64,000 nt of DNA from Anaerolineaceae bacterium (GCA_002699585.1 PABP01000013.1:62001-126000); one strand, 5' to 3'; shown: positions 1 through 7,905, numbered from the stretch's first letter. The notes: generated from the letters alone by a model not told the origin. Made by a program: numbers and translations.

Positions 1-2
1 CA

Positions 3-755
3 CGCCAACTGTCTGGTGGTCAGCGCCAGCGTGTTGCAGTCGGCCGTGCTATCGTTCGTGAACCAGCCGTGTTCTTGATGGACGAACCGCTTTCAAACCT
101 GGATGCGAAGTTGCGCGTTGAAGCACGCTCCTTCATCAGCAAGCTGCACCAACGCCTGGAAACAACCTTCATCTACGTGACGCATGACCAAGTCGAAGCT
201 ATGACTATGGGTACGCGCATCGTGGTTTTGAACGCAGGCCGCTTGCAGCAGATCGACTCTCCATTTAATCTGTACCACAATCCATACAACGTCTTCGTCG
301 GTGGCTTTATCGGCAGCCCGTCGATGAACTTCTTCGACGCCAAATTGCTACCGGGCGAAGGCGACGCGATTATCGTCGATACAGGCGTCTTCCAGCTGAA
401 CGTACCGCCGAGCCGTGCAGAACCGTATCGTGGTTATGTCGGCAAAGAGGTTATTCTTGGTGTGCGTCCAGAAGATATTCATGACATCAACTACCAGCCG
501 CCCGGCATCACCCCGGCGAACATTGAAGCCAATGTCGAGGTCATCGAGCAGATGGGCCACGAGATGATTATGTACCTCGAAGAAGGTGGCAAGAACTTCA
601 TCGCGCGTACTGATCCGCGTACAACCGCCGTTGTAGGTGGCCGTTTGGGCGTCGTCCTGAACCTGGACAACATGCACGTCTTCGACCGTGACACCGAACT
701 GTCCCTGGCTTATGAGTACAAGAAAGAACAGGTCGGTAACGAAGTTCCTAGCTAA
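3..755 (+). CDS. Sugar ABC transporter ATP-binding protein, MalK/UgpC type (5' truncated)
   Basis: This is the C-terminal part of an ATPase that powers import of a sugar or glycerol-3-phosphate-like solute; the start lies before the window. The visible reading frame opens with the ABC signature LSGGQ (fragment residues 3-7), then Walker B FLMDE (24-28) and the H-loop in [10 protein letters not shown]. The second half has the [11 protein letters not shown] stretch and beta-rich TOBE/OB region that mark the MalK/UgpC/MsmK group rather than amino-acid or export ATPases. A strong intrinsic terminator follows directly, so it ends its operon; the permease and binding-protein genes must lie upstream, outside the window. 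Substrate cannot be told from this fragment. Confidence 0.93.
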   Translation, partial: RQLSGGQRQRVAVGRAIVREPAVFLMDEPLSNLDAKLRVEARSFISKLHQRLETTFIYVTHDQVEAMTMGTRIVVLNAGRLQQIDSPFNLYHNPYNVFVGGFIGSPSMNFFDAKLLPGEGDAIIVDTGVFQLNVPPSRAEPYRGYVGKEVILGVRPEDIHDINYQPPGITPANIEANVEVIEQMGHEMIMYLEEGGKNFIARTDPRTTAVVGGRLGVVLNLDNMHVFDRDTELSLAYEYKKEQVGNEVPS

Positions 756-779
756 ACTAGGGGTTTTCAAGAAAACAAA

Positions 780-806
780 GAGCCGTCCAAGTTGGACGGC
801 TCTTTT
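780..806 (+). terminator. Intrinsic terminator after the sugar ABC ATPase
   Basis: A perfect 10-bp stem (AGCCGTCCAA at 781-790 with TTGGACGGCT at 792-801) is followed by a T run. It sits 25 bases after the ATPase stop codon and before the oppositely oriented mevalonate cluster. Confidence 0.9.
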
Positions 807-875
807 TGCGTTAGCAGGTATCGGATGCACAATAACCTGTTTAGCAGCAATATACTTTGAGGTTTGCTTAGCTGG

Positions 876-1175
876 CTAGCTGAGTACCTTACGGAACTTA
901 TAGCCATAAACGATCATGCCGTTCGGGCCTTCCGTAGCCAGACGGCGCGTCACCATCTCAACACGGTCCCCAATGGCGATATCGCCTTCAATATCGGTCA
1001 ATTGCGCGGTAACAAGCTGACCTTCATCTAGCTTGACCAGTGCAATAGCGTACGGTGCATAAGCTTCGAAGCCTGCGGGCGGATCCTGCACGACTGTAAA
1101 GCTATAGACTTGGCCATAGCCAGAAAAGGCTACAGCTTTCCCTTGCTCTACAACCTCGTTTAGTGACGTGACCAT
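876..1175 (-). CDS. DUF35-type OB-fold protein, C-terminal half only (split thiolase/HMG-CoA synthase partner)
   Basis: The 99 residues match the OB-fold half of the DUF35 family (family pattern recalled as GEVYSYTVV, APYIVALV, GMIVYGYKFR; here GQVYSFTVV, APYAIALV, GMIVYGYKFR). In archaea DUF35 proteins bridge acetoacetyl-CoA thiolase and HMG-CoA synthase and help channel the intermediate. Members normally carry an N-terminal helix and a four-Cys zinc ribbon in the same chain; here neither is present. The chain starts at an ATG with GAGG about 8 bases upstream, and the preceding frame (1188-1373) carries the missing N-terminal helix. It lies downstream of HMG-CoA synthase and the thiolase-like gene, supporting a role in that complex. 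Whether the two halves assemble is unknown. Confidence 0.85.
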   Translation of the reverse strand: MVTSLNEVVEQGKAVAFSGYGQVYSFTVVQDPPAGFEAYAPYAIALVKLDEGQLVTAQLTDIEGDIAIGDRVEMVTRRLATEGPNGMIVYGYKFRKVLS

Positions 1176-1187
1176 ACAGTGCCTCGG

Positions 1188-1373
1188 TTACGCGACGCGA
1201 ACAGCCGCGCGCTTCTCGTTTGATACCACTTCTTCGGTGACATCCGCTGTTACGTTGTCGTCGTTCAATTCTTGTTCAGGGCGATTCAGCATACCAAGGT
1301 TGCCATTGCTGAGGCGCACGCCGTGTAAGCGGTAAAGTTGATGTTTCATGCGCCAGTGACGTGGTACTTGCAT
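1188..1373 (-). CDS. N-terminal helix half of a split DUF35 protein, zinc ribbon lost
   Basis: The 61-residue product begins MQVPRHWRMKHQLYRLHG, which resembles the opening helix of full-length DUF35 proteins (PRHWR...YRL.G) that normally leads into a CxxC...CxxC zinc ribbon. Here the sequence contains no cysteine at all; an acidic, Thr/Val-rich stretch replaces the ribbon and the frame stops 12 bases before the OB-fold gene. The start is placed at 1373 because AAGGAG (1381-1386 on the complementary strand) is correctly spaced from it, rather than at the in-frame ATG at 1391. Either a gene fission with loss of the metal site or a decayed gene is possible; intact start signals for both halves favour fission. 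Confidence 0.65.
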   Translation of the reverse strand: MQVPRHWRMKHQLYRLHGVRLSNGNLGMLNRPEQELNDDNVTADVTEEVVSNEKRAAVRVA

Positions 1374-1499
1374 GAGTCTGCTCCTTATCATGCTTTCTTA
1401 TACAATCGACCCTAAATGTCATGGCCGATAATCTTACGCTAAATTACGTATTTACATGTGCATTATTGCACAAACTGTGACGATAGTACTCAATTGTTG

Positions 1500-1517
1500 C
1501 TGTCAAAAGCTCTCATG
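1500..1517. repeat. 18-bp repeated element, copy 1 (upstream of split DUF35 genes)
   Basis: CTGTCAAAAGCTCTCATG occurs here and, identically, at 5124-5141. Both copies lie upstream of minus-strand transcription starts of the mevalonate cluster. On the minus strand each copy ends in TTGACA, but neither has a -10 box at 16-18 bp, so a regulator site fits better than a promoter. Confidence 0.7.
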
Positions 1518-1558
1518 AGAGGCTATCAGACTGCCAAACGCTATCAAATGTGACCTTT

Positions 1559-2725
1559 TTAGCGGTTTTCAGACGATAGCGCATGGGTGATAGCTGTTGA
1601 ACCCAAGCCACCTAAATTCTGGATGAGAATCGTCTTAGCGTTGTCTACCTGGTTGTCACCAGCGCGGCCATTGATCTGCAAGCAAGCCTCTACGGCCTGA
1701 TAGACACCAGCAGCCCCGGCAGGATTACCCCGGCTCTTCATGCCACCAAAGGTGCTCATAGGGCGCTTGCCCTGCAAGCCGATGGCTGCCCCATCGTCGT
1801 TGGCCAATACCCAGCCCTTGCCACGTTCGGTCAAGCCCATCGCTTCCGCCGACAGAGCCGTCAGGATGGTAAAGGTATCGTTGAGTTCAAAGGCACTGAT
1901 GTCATCGACGCCGAGACCACTTTGATCGAGAACTTTTTCAGTCGATGAGGCCACAGCAGATAAGCGCAACATATCCTTGCGTTCTTGAAGCATGAAGGCA
2001 TCAGTCGTTGCCGCGCTACCCAAAATGTAGACTGGGTTCGGTGACAGATCAGGCGCTTTCTCAGCGGAGGTGATGACAACAGCGGCAGCCCCATCACCAT
2101 CTGGGGCACTATCAAATAGGCTAACTGGGTCAGCGACCATCGGCGCTTTGCTGAAAGCCCCTGTACGCAGTTTGTTGCGATACATGGCATAGGTGCTACG
2201 GCTGCCGTTGAGGTGCGCGTTCACGCTAAAGCCCTCAAATGCAGACAATTCCAGACCATATTCATACATGTAACGGCGCATCAAGAGCGCGGCCATAGCG
2301 GGCAGAGTCGCCCCATGACGGGCTTCGTAGTCGGCATCCAGGCTGATGTTACGCGCAGCAACACGAGCGCTGGCAACGATGTCCGTCGTTTTTTCCACGC
2401 CAATCACCAGCGCAGTCGTAACTTCCCCGGAGGCTACAGCCAGGTGAGCCGCCCGTAACGCTGCTGCCCCAGAGGCATCCCCAGCTTCTATGGTATAAGC
2501 TTCGACGCCTTCAAGCTGCATATAATCAGCGACAAGCGCACCCAACTGCGTCTGGTTATTGAAGGTGCTGCCGTAGGCATTGGCGACGAACAGCGCATCG
2601 GGCTTTTGGATACGGGCATCTTTGAGGGCAGCCATCCCTGCATCAGCGGCTAATTCACGCAGGCTGCTGCCCCAATGTTCAGCGACAGGCGTCATACCGA
2701 CGCCAATAATTGCAGTCTTTGCCAT
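1559..2725 (-). CDS. Thiolase-like protein (SCP2/archaeal type) lacking catalytic Cys and His
   Basis: The 388-residue chain has the full thiolase fold of the SCP2/archaeal acetoacetyl-CoA thiolase group, for example VIGVEKTTD at 108-115, DGDGAAAVV and a C-terminal NLGGLGST. In the family the nucleophile lies in a segment like EAACASGG; here it reads EAGDASGA, putting Asp at position 83. The GHP motif that supplies the catalytic His reads GNP (Asn334), and the usual HD(A/C)F motif reads NDTF (Asn282). It is 5 bases downstream of HMG-CoA synthase and clearly co-transcribed. Established knowledge: the archaeal enzyme forms a complex with HMG-CoA synthase and DUF35. Inference: this copy may be a structural, non-condensing partner, with acetoacetyl-CoA made elsewhere. 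Confidence 0.85.
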   Translation of the reverse strand: MAKTAIIGVGMTPVAEHWGSSLRELAADAGMAALKDARIQKPDALFVANAYGSTFNNQTQLGALVADYMQLEGVEAYTIEAGDASGAAALRAAHLAVASGEVTTALVIGVEKTTDIVASARVAARNISLDADYEARHGATLPAMAALLMRRYMYEYGLELSAFEGFSVNAHLNGSRSTYAMYRNKLRTGAFSKAPMVADPVSLFDSAPDGDGAAAVVITSAEKAPDLSPNPVYILGSAATTDAFMLQERKDMLRLSAVASSTEKVLDQSGLGVDDISAFELNDTFTILTALSAEAMGLTERGKGWVLANDDGAAIGLQGKRPMSTFGGMKSRGNPAGAAGVYQAVEACLQINGRAGDNQVDNAKTILIQNLGGLGSTAITHALSSENR

Positions 2726-2730
2726 GATAT

Positions 2731-3801
2731 TTATCCCTTCAATTTGCCACGGTAGCGCGAATAGGTTGCGTAGTCGATTTCTACACGGCGACTGATATAG
2801 TCACGGGTCGATGGCGCCAATTTTTGACGAGCAACCAACTTGTCCGTCACGATGAGGTCAAAGGCATCGGAGCCTGCCCCACTGCCGTAACTGACCATCA
2901 GAATGCGGTCGCCCTCTTTAGCGGTGTCGAGAATAGCCGTCAAGCCAATCATGCACGAGCCAGAATAGACGTTACCGATCTCGTTAGCCAGTAAACCCGT
3001 TTCGATTTGCTCTTGCGAGAAACCGAGCATCTTGGCAACACGCGACGGGAATTTGACATTGGGCTGGTGGAAAACGGCGTAGGTGTAGTCCTCAGCCGAG
3101 GTGCCCATAAGTTCCATCAACTTGCTCGCTGCGGAGTAGGAATGCTGGAAGTAAGCGGGTTCACCCGTAAAGCGATCACCGTGACTGGGGAACGTTTCGC
3201 CTTCACGCCGCCAGAAGTCGGGGGTATCGGTAACGTAGCTGTAGCTGCCCTGGTAGATAGCGACAGCTTCATCTGCGGGGCCGAGCAAGAAGGCAGCGCC
3301 ACCGGACGCGGCAGTGTATTCAAGGGCATCACCGGGACGCCCCTGGGCCGTATCCATGCCGATACTGAGCGTATAACGCCCCATGCCGCTACCGATGATA
3401 CCAATCGAGGCCTGAACGGCTTCTGTGCCCGCTTTACAGGCGAATTCCCAGTCCGCAGCCTGGATATTCGGTGACGTACCAATGGCTTCAGCGACGATGG
3501 TGCTACTGGGCTTCACGGCGTAGGGGTGACTTTCACTACCGACCCACACGGCACGGATTTCCGTTGGCGAAATTTGTGACCGGGCAACGGCGTTGCGTCC
3601 GGCTTCTATCGCCATGGTGATGACATCTTCATCTAACCCGGCAACAGCTTTTTCCTTTACGGGCGAGCCACTCAGGCCTTTGGTCCAGACGCGGGCAACT
3701 TCTGACCCAGGCAGGCGGTACTGCGGCACGTAGGAGCCGTAGCCGACGATACCGACTGCACGATCTGAGCGCATTAGCAGGCTGTTCAATTGTCCACTCA
3801 T
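2731..3801 (-). CDS. Hydroxymethylglutaryl-CoA synthase, archaeal type
   Basis: This enzyme condenses acetyl-CoA with acetoacetyl-CoA to HMG-CoA, the second step of the mevalonate route to isoprenoids. At 356 residues it has archaeal-type length, and the expected catalytic triad is present: Glu90 in GSES, Cys122 in EFACKAGT and His245 in FHQPNVKFP, with the GNVYSGSC motif further on. Its ATG overlaps the TGA of the HMG-CoA reductase gene (ATGA), so the two are translationally coupled; the thiolase-like gene follows after 5 bases. Unlike that neighbour, all catalytic residues are intact, so the active step of the cluster is probably carried by this protein and the reductase. Confidence 0.93.
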   Translation of the reverse strand: MSGQLNSLLMRSDRAVGIVGYGSYVPQYRLPGSEVARVWTKGLSGSPVKEKAVAGLDEDVITMAIEAGRNAVARSQISPTEIRAVWVGSESHPYAVKPSSTIVAEAIGTSPNIQAADWEFACKAGTEAVQASIGIIGSGMGRYTLSIGMDTAQGRPGDALEYTAASGGAAFLLGPADEAVAIYQGSYSYVTDTPDFWRREGETFPSHGDRFTGEPAYFQHSYSAASKLMELMGTSAEDYTYAVFHQPNVKFPSRVAKMLGFSQEQIETGLLANEIGNVYSGSCMIGLTAILDTAKEGDRILMVSYGSGAGSDAFDLIVTDKLVARQKLAPSTRDYISRRVEIDYATYSRYRGKLKG

Positions 3802-5099
3802 GCTTGTGTCCTATCACTACGATGTTCATTCACTAGGGTTTTTGCATATTCAAGACGGATATTTTTATCAGCAATCATCTGATTGACAATTGCAGGGACT
3901 TCTTCATTGGCTGCACCAGCGGCTACCGCCAATTGGCGGGCATGCATACGCATATGGCCCGATTGGATGCCATCGGTGGCCAAAGCACGAATCGCCGCGA
4001 AATTTTGCGCTAATCCAACGGCAGCCATCACCTGTGAGAGTTCCTGAGCTGTTTGGATGCCGAGGATTTTCAAGGCCAATTGGGCAGCGGGATGCACACG
4101 GGTCGCCCCTCCGACGATGCCGACTGACAAGGGTAATTCGATACTGCCATGCAGATCGTCTGATTCATCACGCCACCAACGTGTCAGGCTAGTATAACGG
4201 CCCTCACGAGCAGCATAGGCATGGGCACCGGCTTCGACAGCACGCCAGTCGTTGCCAGTCGCCATGATGACAGCATCAATACCATTCATGATGCCTTTGT
4301 TGTGGGTCGTCGCGCGGTAGGGATCGACCTCAGCAAAGGTGGCTGCTTCCAAGATCGAGTTAGCCACTTCGTCGCCGCTCATGTCGCCAGTCGCCAATGA
4401 CGCTGCGGGAATGACGCCCTTTGCGCGCGCCTTACGACGGTCGGTCAAGTTACTGAGAATACGAAGGTTCACCCTACCCCCGGTGATTTCTTCTAGGAGC
4501 GGCGCGATGTATTCTGCGGCGGTGTTGACGGCATTCGCGCCCATTGCATCGCGCGTATCGTAGAGTAGATGCACGATCAGCATGTCCCCTACGGCGGTAT
4601 TGGGATATTGAACCACCTCGATATCCCTGCTTCCGCCACCTCGTTTGACAATACTGCCACCAACTTCATTGGCTTTAGCAAGTAGCATCTGTTTGTTATC
4701 AAGGATGTTGTTTTTAGCTGTTTCGAGGTGTTCAATATCCAATAGCTGCAACTGACCAATCATGATGGGATCATCACTAGAGGTTGTGAACCCACCACCC
4801 TCTCGGAACAGTTTGGCTGCAAAGCTAACAGCAGCAACAACGGATGGTTCTTCGATAACCATCGGTATCAGGTAGTCTTTTTGGTTAATCAGGAAATTGG
4901 TTGCTATGCCAAATGGTAAGCTATAGATACCAATGACATTTTCAATCATATGCACTGCATCTTCAGTAGAGAGACCACCCTCTCCTGAAAATACGGTTGC
5001 ATCATCGGGCGAAAGACCTGACCACTGGGCAATAATGGCCAGTCTCTCCTGCCAAGTTTTCTTGTAGAATCCAGAGAGTCGAGAACTTTTTGTTTCCAT
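3798..5099 (-). CDS. Hydroxymethylglutaryl-CoA reductase, class II
   Basis: The product (433 residues) interconverts HMG-CoA and mevalonate. It matches class II (Pseudomonas mevalonii-type) reductases: EEPSVVAA with Glu83, SNLTDRRKARAKG, the DPYRATTHNKGIMNGID block, GGATRVHP, and the flap His382 in QSGHMRMHARQLA. Class II enzymes can serve in mevalonate catabolism or biosynthesis; linkage to an HMG-CoA synthase makes biosynthesis more likely here. It is the first gene of the minus-strand operon. A copy of the 18-bp repeat lies 25 bases upstream of the start codon, close enough to affect transcription initiation. Cofactor preference (NADH or NADPH) cannot be decided by eye. Confidence 0.93.
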   Translation of the reverse strand: METKSSRLSGFYKKTWQERLAIIAQWSGLSPDDATVFSGEGGLSTEDAVHMIENVIGIYSLPFGIATNFLINQKDYLIPMVIEEPSVVAAVSFAAKLFREGGGFTTSSDDPIMIGQLQLLDIEHLETAKNNILDNKQMLLAKANEVGGSIVKRGGGSRDIEVVQYPNTAVGDMLIVHLLYDTRDAMGANAVNTAAEYIAPLLEEITGGRVNLRILSNLTDRRKARAKGVIPAASLATGDMSGDEVANSILEAATFAEVDPYRATTHNKGIMNGIDAVIMATGNDWRAVEAGAHAYAAREGRYTSLTRWWRDESDDLHGSIELPLSVGIVGGATRVHPAAQLALKILGIQTAQELSQVMAAVGLAQNFAAIRALATDGIQSGHMRMHARQLAVAAGAANEEVPAIVNQMIADKNIRLEYAKTLVNEHRSDRTQA

Positions 5100-5123
5100 G
5101 CAGTGGGGTATAACATAGATACC

Positions 5124-5141
5124 CTGTCAAAAGCTCTCATG
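5124..5141. repeat. 18-bp repeated element, copy 2 (upstream of HMG-CoA reductase)
   Basis: Identical to 1500-1517. It lies in the 85-base divergent region between HMG-CoA reductase and the polysaccharide deacetylase, and could affect either gene. See copy 1 for why an operator is preferred to a promoter. Confidence 0.7.
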
Positions 5142-5168
5142 TTGTGAATTATCGAACAATATTCATAG

Positions 5169-5177
5169 TGGTATAAT
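5169..5177 (+). promoter_or_regulatory. Extended -10 promoter giving a leaderless deacetylase transcript
   Basis: TGGTATAAT is a perfect extended -10 box (TGnTATAAT). The start codon ATG at 5185 lies 7 bases after the box, exactly where transcription should begin, and no ribosome-binding site lies between them. No good -35 is seen, as is usual for extended -10 promoters. Confidence 0.7.
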
Positions 5178-5184
5178 CTTGTAT

Positions 5185-6003
5185 ATGACTATACGAAGAA
5201 TAAGAGCAATCATGATCTTGGTGCTAGTGGGTTTGCTAGCTATACCAACCATCACACAATCAGACCTATTACCCGATACGCCATACGTCAATGATGGGAC
5301 AATGAGACGGATTTATACTCCCATATTGATGTATCATTACATCAGTGAACTCCCGGCTGATGCCGACGATATTCGGGTGGGATTGACTGTCACGCCACAA
5401 CAATTTTATGAGCATATCAACTATCTGAACGTGACCAACCATCATACGATTACCATGAGTGATCTGGATGAGGCTTTGCGTTACGGGACATCGTTACCGG
5501 AAAACCCAATTATCCTAACGTTTGATGATGGGCACATCGATCACTATGTGACAGCAGTACCGATCCTCAACCAGTTTGGATTAACAGGGACATTTTTCGT
5601 GATTACGTCCTTTGCAGATAACAACCGGGCTGACTATATGTCCTGGGAGCAAATCGAGGATTTACACAATCAGGGGATGGAAATCGAACCTCATACCAAA
5701 AACCATGCGGATCTATCCAATCGGGATTTTGATTTCCTGGTATACGAAGTCATGGGCAGTGTAGAGAGCATCGAGCAACATATCGGGGCAAAGTCAACAA
5801 CCCTGGCCTACCCAATAGGACGCTATGATCAGACGACATTGTCCTTTATGGAGACAACCCCCCTCTTACGGTCGGTAACAACGATGCCAGGGGCCTACCA
5901 CACCAGCGATAATTATTATGAAATGACTCGCCTGAGAATTACCCCGGAGACGGGCGTGCCCGGGTTGGCGCAATTGCTCAACTTCACCAGGGCACAAAGA
6001 TAA
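5185..6003 (+). CDS. Polysaccharide deacetylase (NodB/CE4 domain), exported
   Basis: The 272-residue product has an N-terminal hydrophobic segment (about residues 8-25) for export or anchoring, followed by a carbohydrate esterase 4 domain. The NodB signature is clear: TFDDGH with catalytic Asp114 and metal Asp115, and metal-binding His170 and His174 in EPHTKNH. Such enzymes remove acetyl groups from peptidoglycan or other N-acetylhexosamine polymers outside the cell. ATG at 5185 is chosen over the TTG at 5179 because the promoter -10 box ends at 5177; the message is then leaderless. It stands alone and is followed by a bidirectional terminator. The exact substrate is not deducible. Confidence 0.9.
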   Translation: MTIRRIRAIMILVLVGLLAIPTITQSDLLPDTPYVNDGTMRRIYTPILMYHYISELPADADDIRVGLTVTPQQFYEHINYLNVTNHHTITMSDLDEALRYGTSLPENPIILTFDDGHIDHYVTAVPILNQFGLTGTFFVITSFADNNRADYMSWEQIEDLHNQGMEIEPHTKNHADLSNRDFDFLVYEVMGSVESIEQHIGAKSTTLAYPIGRYDQTTLSFMETTPLLRSVTTMPGAYHTSDNYYEMTRLRITPETGVPGLAQLLNFTRAQR

Positions 6004-6054
6004 TCTACATACACTGCTCCTTAATGACTATGCGAAATATCCTAGTAAAATAAA

Positions 6055-6072
6055 ACCCGACACCAGTCGGGT
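6055..6072. terminator. Bidirectional terminator between deacetylase and small membrane gene
   Basis: ACCCGAC (6055-6061) pairs with GTCGGGT (6066-6072) over a 4-base loop. On the minus strand it is followed by TTTTATTTTA, on the plus strand by CATATTTT, so it can end both convergent genes. Confidence 0.75.
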
Positions 6073-6100
6073 CATATTTTCTTCCATGCCAGAAATGCCT

Positions 6101-6349
6101 CTAGTCAGGCAGAATCTTCGTTTCCAGGAAACGATCCATCCAGATCATGATGATGATGCCAATCGGAATAGAGGTCACTGCAAAGTAGATGTAACCATAT
6201 TCCTGGATGGTCACGCTCTGCGGCGTCTGGATCGAGGTAAACAAATAGAGGCTATCAAAGCCTACTGTGATAATGAGGAACGTGATCAACGCACCAATAA
6301 GCTGTGATAAGACAACGACTACCAGCCGCTTAACATTCAACGATGACAT
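6101..6349 (-). CDS. Small two-helix membrane protein, unknown function
   Basis: I do not recognise this 82-residue protein. It has two clear membrane segments (roughly residues 8-30 and 54-72) joined by a short polar loop, and a charged C-terminus. The start at 6349 is chosen because AGGAG lies 6 bases upstream; in-frame ATGs further up have no such site. The upstream region is AT-rich and the gene is followed by a terminator, so it is probably a genuine monocistronic gene. No functional link to the flanking deacetylase or oxoamine synthase is evident. Confidence 0.65.
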   Translation of the reverse strand: MSSLNVKRLVVVVLSQLIGALITFLIITVGFDSLYLFTSIQTPQSVTIQEYGYIYFAVTSIPIGIIIMIWMDRFLETKILPD

Positions 6350-6467
6350 GAATATCTCCTGATTCATCATGATTGCGCACACCAATAGAGCTATTTTAAC
6401 TGATGGAGACGGATAATCGCAAGTAACGAATCAGATCTTTGAGGGTTTTTATGGAAGAACTAAGTCG

Positions 6468-6496
6468 TTGTTAAACCCTTTAAATACTGCTAAACT
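6468..6496 (+). promoter_or_regulatory. Candidate promoter for the alpha-oxoamine synthase gene
   Basis: TTGTTA (6468-6473) and TAAACT (6491-6496) are separated by exactly 17 bp. Each matches the sigma-70 consensus at 4 of 6 positions. The predicted leader to the GTG at 6650 is about 145 bases. The rest of the 300-base interval 6350-6649 holds only the 13-bp tandem repeat below. Confidence 0.4.
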
Positions 6497-6582
6497 ACCG
6501 TATCGACTATGCAAATTCTTGCCGCTGTCAATCTAAAGCAACCATCACCCTCGTTTTCTCCATATTGGGCGGATGATTCCAT

Positions 6583-6608
6583 CTGAGCAACTCAACTGAG
6601 CAACTCAA
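6583..6608. repeat. Two tandem copies of a 13-bp unit
   Basis: CTGAGCAACTCAA is repeated twice without interruption, 41 bases before the alpha-oxoamine synthase start. Possibly a chance duplication; too short to assign a role. Confidence 0.6.
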
Positions 6609-6649
6609 CCAGATTGGCATACTGGCTAGACACTTCTAGGAGCACGTTC

Positions 6650-7855
6650 GTGGCTGATTTATTCGACAAACTTGGTAACTTTACCCTTGCCCAGGAAGCG
6701 CGCGAAATGGGCATTTACCCCTACTTCCGCGCCTTAAGTGATTCAGAGGGGACAACGGCCACGTTCGAAGGCAAAGATGTGGTTATGTTAGGGTCCAACA
6801 ATTACCTAGGCTTAACCACCGACCCGCGTGTGCGCGAAGCGGCTGCGGAAGCACTGGCACGTTTTGGCACCAGTGTAACCGGGTCACGCTTCCTTAATGG
6901 CACACTGGAACTCCATCTTGAGCTTGAGCGCCGTTTGGCGAAATTCGTAGGTAAAGAAGCCGCGCTAGTCTTCTCGACCGGTTATCAGGCCAACCTCGGC
7001 GCGATTTCCGCGATTGTTGGCAAAGGCGAATATGCCATCCTCGACAAGGATGCCCATGCCTGCATCGTTGACGGTGCCATGCTATCGCGGGGGGAAATGA
7101 AACGCTTTAAGCACAATGATCTTGACGATCTTGACCGAGTGCTCAGCAACTTGCCGAAAGATGCCGCTAAGCTGGTCATTGTGGATGGTGTTTACAGCAT
7201 GGGCGGAGACATCGCCCCATTGCCAGAGATCGTGGAAATCTGCAAGAAACACAATACCCGCATCATGGTTGATGATGCACATGGTGTTGGCGTCACGGGA
7301 CAGGGACGCGGCACATTGTCGCACTTCAATATCACGGACGATATCGACCTGATGATGGGAACGTTCAGCAAGAGCTTTGCCTCCATCGGTGGCTTCATCG
7401 CAGGCGATGCGGACGTGATGGATTACATTCAGCACCATGCTCGGTCCCTGATCTTCTCAGCCGCCCTGCCTGCCCCCAATGCCGCCGCTGTGTTGGCCGC
7501 GCTCGATATCATCGAAACCGAACCCGAACATGTTGCCCGTGTTTGGGACAACGCAGACTACATGCGCAAACATCTACAAGAGCTGGGCTATGACACAGGC
7601 CACAGCAACACGCCCATTATCCCGATCATCATTGGCGATAAATTCAAAACGGGCCTGACCTGGCGCGCTCTGATCGAAGCAGGCGTCTATACCAACCCGG
7701 TTGTTCCGCCAGCTACCCCACCGAATGGATCGCTACTGCGGACCAGCTACACAGCAACGCACACGCAAGAACATCTTGATCGTGCTCTAACAGGGTTCAA
7801 GAAAGTTGGCGTTGATCTCGATTTGATCCCTGAGCAGAAGCCAGCTGAGATTTAA
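6650..7855 (+). CDS. Alpha-oxoamine synthase (PLP-dependent; KBL/AONS/SPT family)
   Basis: The 401-residue protein belongs to the PLP enzymes that condense an amino acid with an acyl-CoA and release CO2 (glycine C-acetyltransferase, 8-amino-7-oxononanoate synthase, serine palmitoyltransferase). Seen motifs: GSNNYLGLTTDPRV, GTSVTGSRFLNGT, DDAHGVGVTGQGRG and the PLP-binding Lys241 in GTFSKSF. The GTG at 6650 is taken as start because AGGAG lies about 8 bases upstream. No biotin, threonine or sphingolipid gene is adjacent, so substrate choice is open. The N-terminal YPYF segment resembles sphingolipid-type members, but this is a weak hint. A strong terminator follows. Confidence 0.88.
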   Translation: MADLFDKLGNFTLAQEAREMGIYPYFRALSDSEGTTATFEGKDVVMLGSNNYLGLTTDPRVREAAAEALARFGTSVTGSRFLNGTLELHLELERRLAKFVGKEAALVFSTGYQANLGAISAIVGKGEYAILDKDAHACIVDGAMLSRGEMKRFKHNDLDDLDRVLSNLPKDAAKLVIVDGVYSMGGDIAPLPEIVEICKKHNTRIMVDDAHGVGVTGQGRGTLSHFNITDDIDLMMGTFSKSFASIGGFIAGDADVMDYIQHHARSLIFSAALPAPNAAAVLAALDIIETEPEHVARVWDNADYMRKHLQELGYDTGHSNTPIIPIIIGDKFKTGLTWRALIEAGVYTNPVVPPATPPNGSLLRTSYTATHTQEHLDRALTGFKKVGVDLDLIPEQKPAEI

Positions 7856-7877
7856 GAGATACGCAACTAGAGAATTC

Positions 7878-7905
7878 AAAAGAGGGCCTCACGGCCCTCT
7901 TTTTT
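7878..7905. terminator. Intrinsic terminator, probably bidirectional
   Basis: AGAGGGCC (7881-7888) pairs with GGCCCTCT (7893-7900), 4-base loop, followed by TTTTT and preceded by AAA. It lies between the convergent oxoamine synthase and RND genes. Confidence 0.88.

Noticed and set aside
1175-1188. Sequencing frameshift joining the two DUF35 halves
   Set aside because: The halves are separated by an in-frame stop, and the first half has no Cys codons in place of the ribbon. The second half has its own ribosome-binding site, so a simple one-base shift would not restore a normal protein.
6583-6608. Tandem repeat as an iteron or operator
   Set aside because: Only two copies of a 13-bp unit, with no dyad symmetry and no nearby replication or regulator gene.
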